Virus record (IMG/VR): IMGVR_UViG_3300036466_000044
Span: 1 to 26,192 of that record
Reading direction: 5' to 3' (one strand)
Source of the DNA: a virus
DNA length: 26,192 nt
Position numbers and translations under genes: made by a program. The stretch's first letter is position 1, and each line of letters starts with the position of its first letter. The notes under the pieces were generated by a model that saw nothing but the letters and a program-made list of their open reading frames with translations, made no database searches and had not been told where the DNA came from. Positions 24,137-26,192 of this stretch are shown piece after piece.

Positions 24137-24390
24137 CAATTGTGTTCAAAGATGTTTGCAAGTCATCTTCCGCCTATTGTGGCTGCTCTATGTCGCCATA
24201 GAAGTTCAGACTATATCATCACCTGTTCTAGGTGTCCCGCGCTTCCACAACCATTAGCTTGTTGTGTACTCCTTTTCAGGATAGTCGTTGCACGGTCTCT
24301 TTCGAGCTTCGCTCAGGATTACCTACTAGAGGCTTCCCCTGAATTCACGGGATTTGCTAAATGTATTCCTACATTAAGGGGCTACAATTA
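24137..24390 (-). ncRNA. Group I intron 2 of the terminase gene (Walker B site, no ORF)
   Basis: A compact 254-nt intron. The 5' splice site is GATGAGGGT|TAATTG: exon GGGU pairs with guide GCCC (24379-24382), U.G at the splice site. The 3' end is ACAATTG|ACACAA. All core elements are close to consensus: P (AATTCAGGGGAAGCC, 24331-24345), Q (AATCCTGAGC, 24311-24320), R (GTGCAACGACTA, 24282-24293) and S (GATATAGTCTGA, 24206-24217), with P7 formed by GACTA/TAGTC. Splicing joins codons GGT and ACA in frame. The short plus-strand frame over this intron is chance. Confidence 0.94.
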
Positions 24391-24726
24391 ACCCTCATCT
24401 ATACCAACAAAAGTCCATTGCAAACCTTGGGCATTTAGTTTACTTTGTTCTACATTTTCTGCTTGTTGATATTTTATCTTGGCACCATTATAACTACGCC
24501 TACCTTTCTCATCTTTAGTAGGAAATATAACTTCTAGGTCACCTGTTTTAATCTTTGGTCTTATATTATGAGGGAGCTGATTGTATATTCCACAACCTGT
24601 ACTAAATATACCACCTGCACCTTTTATCTGGGGATTAGTTCTACGGAACATTACCATTTCCGAATTGGGGTCATCTATTAACATTAAAGGGATCATTTGC
24701 AATAGATAACTTTTTCCTGAACCAGC
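24391..24726 (-). CDS. Terminase large subunit, exon 2 (ATPase part)
   Basis: A 336-nt exon of 112 codons. It begins AGSGKS, the end of the Walker A P-loop; the upstream glycines come from exon 1. It continues YLLQMIPLMLIDDPNSEMVM, FRRTNPQIKGAGGIF (usual 'R-k-t-x-x-x-l-r-x-s' element), the EVIFPTKDEKGRRSYNGAKI segment, and ends LQWTFVGIDEG, the Walker B motif with catalytic Asp-Glu. The open frame begins at ATG 24729, but that ATG is the last triplet of the intron. The stop seen at 24388 is the first intron codon. The motor ATPase drives DNA into the procapsid through the portal. Confidence 0.92.
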
Positions 24727-25056
24727 CATTTTCAGGATCGGTTTTAGAGGCGTTACTCTCTTTCCACAGTTTCCTGTGTTGTCGGATCATATCTTCTATG
24801 TTATAACATAGCCCTACGTTTGGAAGTCACTTGACTCCTACATCGTTACACTCATCACGATTGATCTCTACACCCATGAATTTAATCATTCGGCTCGATA
24901 TTAGCTTATGCATCACACTTAGCCTTCATCGAATTAGCAGGGTTATTTAATGTGGAACCACTGGATTTTTAAGCTCCACCTATAATTGTCACCTGTGTAT
25001 CAGAAGCCCTTTTAAGAATAAGAGCTTGCTTCTCGCTGGCGGGTTTGAAGAGCGGT

Positions 25057-25944
25057 TCACTCTTCTTTTTCTTTGTCATTCTTTTTATCCTTTATTAATC
25101 TATTATATTTAATACCTAATTCTTTCCTTTTACTTTGTACTGTTGTTCTTGATAAGTTTAGTAAAGATGAAACTTGTTTAGTAGTTAAACTTGTATCTTT
25201 TATTAAAAATAATTCAGCTTCTGTCCACTCTCTTTTGGAAACCCAAGACCCTTGTTTTACAGCAGGAATATTAAGTTCCCTTCTTTTACTAGTTACACGA
25301 GTTAAAGGGATATTGAATTTTTCCGATAAACTGGAATCACTTTCTATACCTAGTAAGTTTACAAGTTCTTTAGAGAGATTATATTCGGGAGATTTGAATT
25401 TGGGGATTTTTAATAACTTCCTCCTATCACTTATAGAAGAAGTGGATATACTTATAAAATTAGACAGGTCTTTATCAGACATAGTACCTAGTAGGTTATC
25501 GTGATCTGTCCAATCGAACTTATTAGCTTTTACGTAGGAAGGTATTCCTGCCCCTTTTCTTCTACTGGAAACTATATCAATACTGGTACTTGTCTTTTCC
25601 GCTACAACTCTATCGGGATACTTTCCTAAAAGTTTATTCCATCCATCTTTCCATTTAACTTTAGTTGCACCATCACCTCCTAATGTGATATTATACCCAT
25701 TAGGTGACACAGTGTTGAATTTTTCTATGGCCTTCACTTCTAACTCATCTATGTACTTGTCTTCTCCACAAACTAGCAAGTCGAAGATAAAGGTATCAGA
25801 CCCGTACTTCTTAATTGCACTTTTAAGGACACTGCAGTTAGTATTCATACTTTTGTGCTGTGACCATCTTCTTTCAGGATCTATAGTAACACCTATGTAC
25901 ATTTTATTGTTTAAGGTGTTGGTAATCTTATACAACCACTTCAA
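25057..25944 (-). CDS. Intron-encoded GIY-YIG homing endonuclease
   Basis: A 295-residue protein within terminase intron 1. Residues 1-90 are a GIY-YIG domain: LYKITNTLNNKMYIG (Tyr5, Tyr16-Ile-Gly), Arg25/Arg26 and His30 in RRWSQHK, Glu69 in ELEVKAIEKF, and GYNITLGG. The first 'GIY' reads W-L-Y, a tolerated variant. Residues 100-285 hold four repeats of about 45 residues of the type 'L-L-G ... S-x-x-x-I ... K-R-R-E-L-x-I-P', which look like helix-turn-helix or Myb-like DNA-binding units. The start is TTG at 25944, five bases after GAGGAG. A sigma-70-like promoter lies about 50 bases upstream. It probably cleaves intronless terminase genes at the P-loop sequence. Confidence 0.92.
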   Translation of the reverse strand: MKWLYKITNTLNNKMYIGVTIDPERRWSQHKSMNTNCSVLKSAIKKYGSDTFIFDLLVCGEDKYIDELEVKAIEKFNTVSPNGYNITLGGDGATKVKWKDGWNKLLGKYPDRVVAEKTSTSIDIVSSRRKGAGIPSYVKANKFDWTDHDNLLGTMSDKDLSNFISISTSSISDRRKLLKIPKFKSPEYNLSKELVNLLGIESDSSLSEKFNIPLTRVTSKRRELNIPAVKQGSWVSKREWTEAELFLIKDTSLTTKQVSSLLNLSRTTVQSKRKELGIKYNRLIKDKKNDKEKEE

Positions 25945-25991
25945 AACATCTCCTCATAAAATTAACATTATTAAACTATTCCCATTACCCA

Positions 25992-26020
25992 ATACTACCA
26001 CACCATCTCAACAAAGTCAA
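25992..26020 (-). promoter_or_regulatory. Possible promoter for the GIY-YIG gene inside the intron
   Basis: Minus strand TTGACT (26015-26020), 17-base spacer, TAGTAT (25992-25997). It begins one base inside the proposed intron, and is well placed to transcribe the endonuclease gene independently of the terminase. Confidence 0.55.
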
Positions 26021-26190
26021 CACCTCCACTTGCAACTAACCTTACGCCAAAAAGCAGCTATCCTCACAAAAGAATAATTTATAAAAGTTTTTACTTTACA
26101 AAGTCCACACTCTTTCATAAGTTGTTTATAATATTTGTGAATGGTGATCTTATCATAACCGTCCAATCCGTGAGAATGTCTATACATCTG
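26017..26190 (-). other. Open frame at the right edge, identity unresolved
   Basis: A frame open from the window edge to a TGA at 26019-26017 reads MYRHSHGLDGYDKITIHKYY and onward to FINYSFVRIAAFW. It overlaps the terminase segment in a different frame. If one T is removed from the TTTTT run it continues as FVRIAAF into GVRLVASGG, so it could be the terminase N-terminus with a frameshift. It could equally be the end of another gene or part of an upstream intron. I recognise no family. Confidence 0.4.
26022..26057 (-). CDS. Terminase large subunit, coding segment before the Walker A intron (partial)
   Basis: Twelve codons, LLFGVRLVASGG, end at the proposed 5' splice site and supply the first glycines of the Walker A motif, with the hydrophobic strand (V-R-L-V-A) that normally precedes it. 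An in-frame TAG at 26060-26058 closes the frame upstream, and no ATG, GTG or TTG start is available. The rest of the N-terminal region must therefore come either from an exon further upstream (another intron ending near ATAG|CTG) or from the neighbouring frame through a one-base shift at the TTTTT run (26050-26054). Confidence 0.7.
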
Positions 26191-26192
26191 GC

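Larger units (their letters stand above)
24727..26021 (-). ncRNA. Group I intron 1 of the terminase gene (Walker A site), carries GIY-YIG gene
   Basis: A 1295-nt intron inferred between GTGGAGGT|GTTGAC and GAAAATG|GCTGGT. Splicing gives LVASGG then AGSGKS, a complete GxxxxGKS P-loop. Core elements follow the endonuclease gene: P and Q regions around 24935 and 24897 (TTCGAT/ATCGAG), R (GTGTAGAGATCAA, 24861-24873) and S (AAGATATGATCC, 24784-24795), with P7 formed by GATCA/TGATC. The guide is less certain. GCUUCU at 25002-25007 can pair with exon GGAGGU using G.U pairs, which would put the endonuclease gene in the P1 loop. The intron is supported by core and protein frame; the exact 5' site rests mostly on the protein motif. 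Confidence 0.85.

Noticed and set aside
24131-24391. Plus-strand open frame of 86 codons over the terminase intron
   Set aside because: It coincides with a group I intron on the minus strand, has no ribosome site and no protein-like composition.
25073-26077. Plus-strand frames of 143 and 130 codons opposite the GIY-YIG gene
   Set aside because: Antisense to a gene with intact catalytic motifs; Leu/Ser-rich composition is typical of the complement of AT-rich coding DNA.

Overview
The window is the head and tail structural region of a tailed bacteriophage (or prophage) with a contractile tail. Almost every gene lies on the minus strand, so the gene order reads from right to left. The AT-rich sequence, the lambda-type capsid module (S49 protease/scaffold, gpD-like decoration protein, gpE-like capsid protein) and the myophage tail module (DUF3383-like sheath, DUF3277-like tube, Pam3-type baseplate plug, Dit-like protein, gp138-type protein) suggest a phage of a Gram-negative, probably gammaproteobacterial, host. 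The host call is inference only.

Layout from right to left. 26192-23021: large terminase (TerL), split by two group I introns, one at the Walker A motif (1295 nt, carrying a GIY-YIG endonuclease gene) and one at Walker B (254 nt, no gene). 22875-21322: portal. 21193-18245: capsid protease with nested scaffold, decoration protein and major capsid protein. 18128-16683: a free-standing zinc-finger/GIY-YIG-like endonuclease gene set between terminators. 16654-16184: an unknown gene. 15706-16161: a plus-strand single-gene 'moron' with its own promoter and terminator. 15681-13303: connector and neck genes. 13277-10544: sheath, tube and tail assembly chaperones with a -1 frameshift site. 10489-6631: tape measure protein (TMP). 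6624-3906: baseplate genes. 3891-1: a very large tail fibre or host-specificity protein that runs off the left edge.

The most striking feature is the tape measure gene. It is broken by three group I introns of 294, 1141 and 372 nt, separated by exons of only 33 and 28 nt. The splice sites were deduced from P1 pairings (each with a U.G wobble at the 5' splice site), from terminal intron G residues, and from restoration of a single 683-codon frame with a canonical tape-measure motif (MSKGKVMAEEL, KNQLGDSLP, GAVQLF). The middle intron carries a NUMOD4/HNH endonuclease gene. A gene finder would report two unrelated tape-measure fragments and miss both micro-exons.

The window therefore holds at least five group I introns in two essential virion genes, two intron-borne homing endonucleases of different families, and a third free-standing endonuclease gene. 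The TerL coding sequence just upstream of Walker A cannot be joined to anything further upstream in the same frame, which implies either a further intron (another micro-exon) or a one-base frameshift near the right edge. No tRNA gene, CRISPR array, integrase or insertion sequence was seen.
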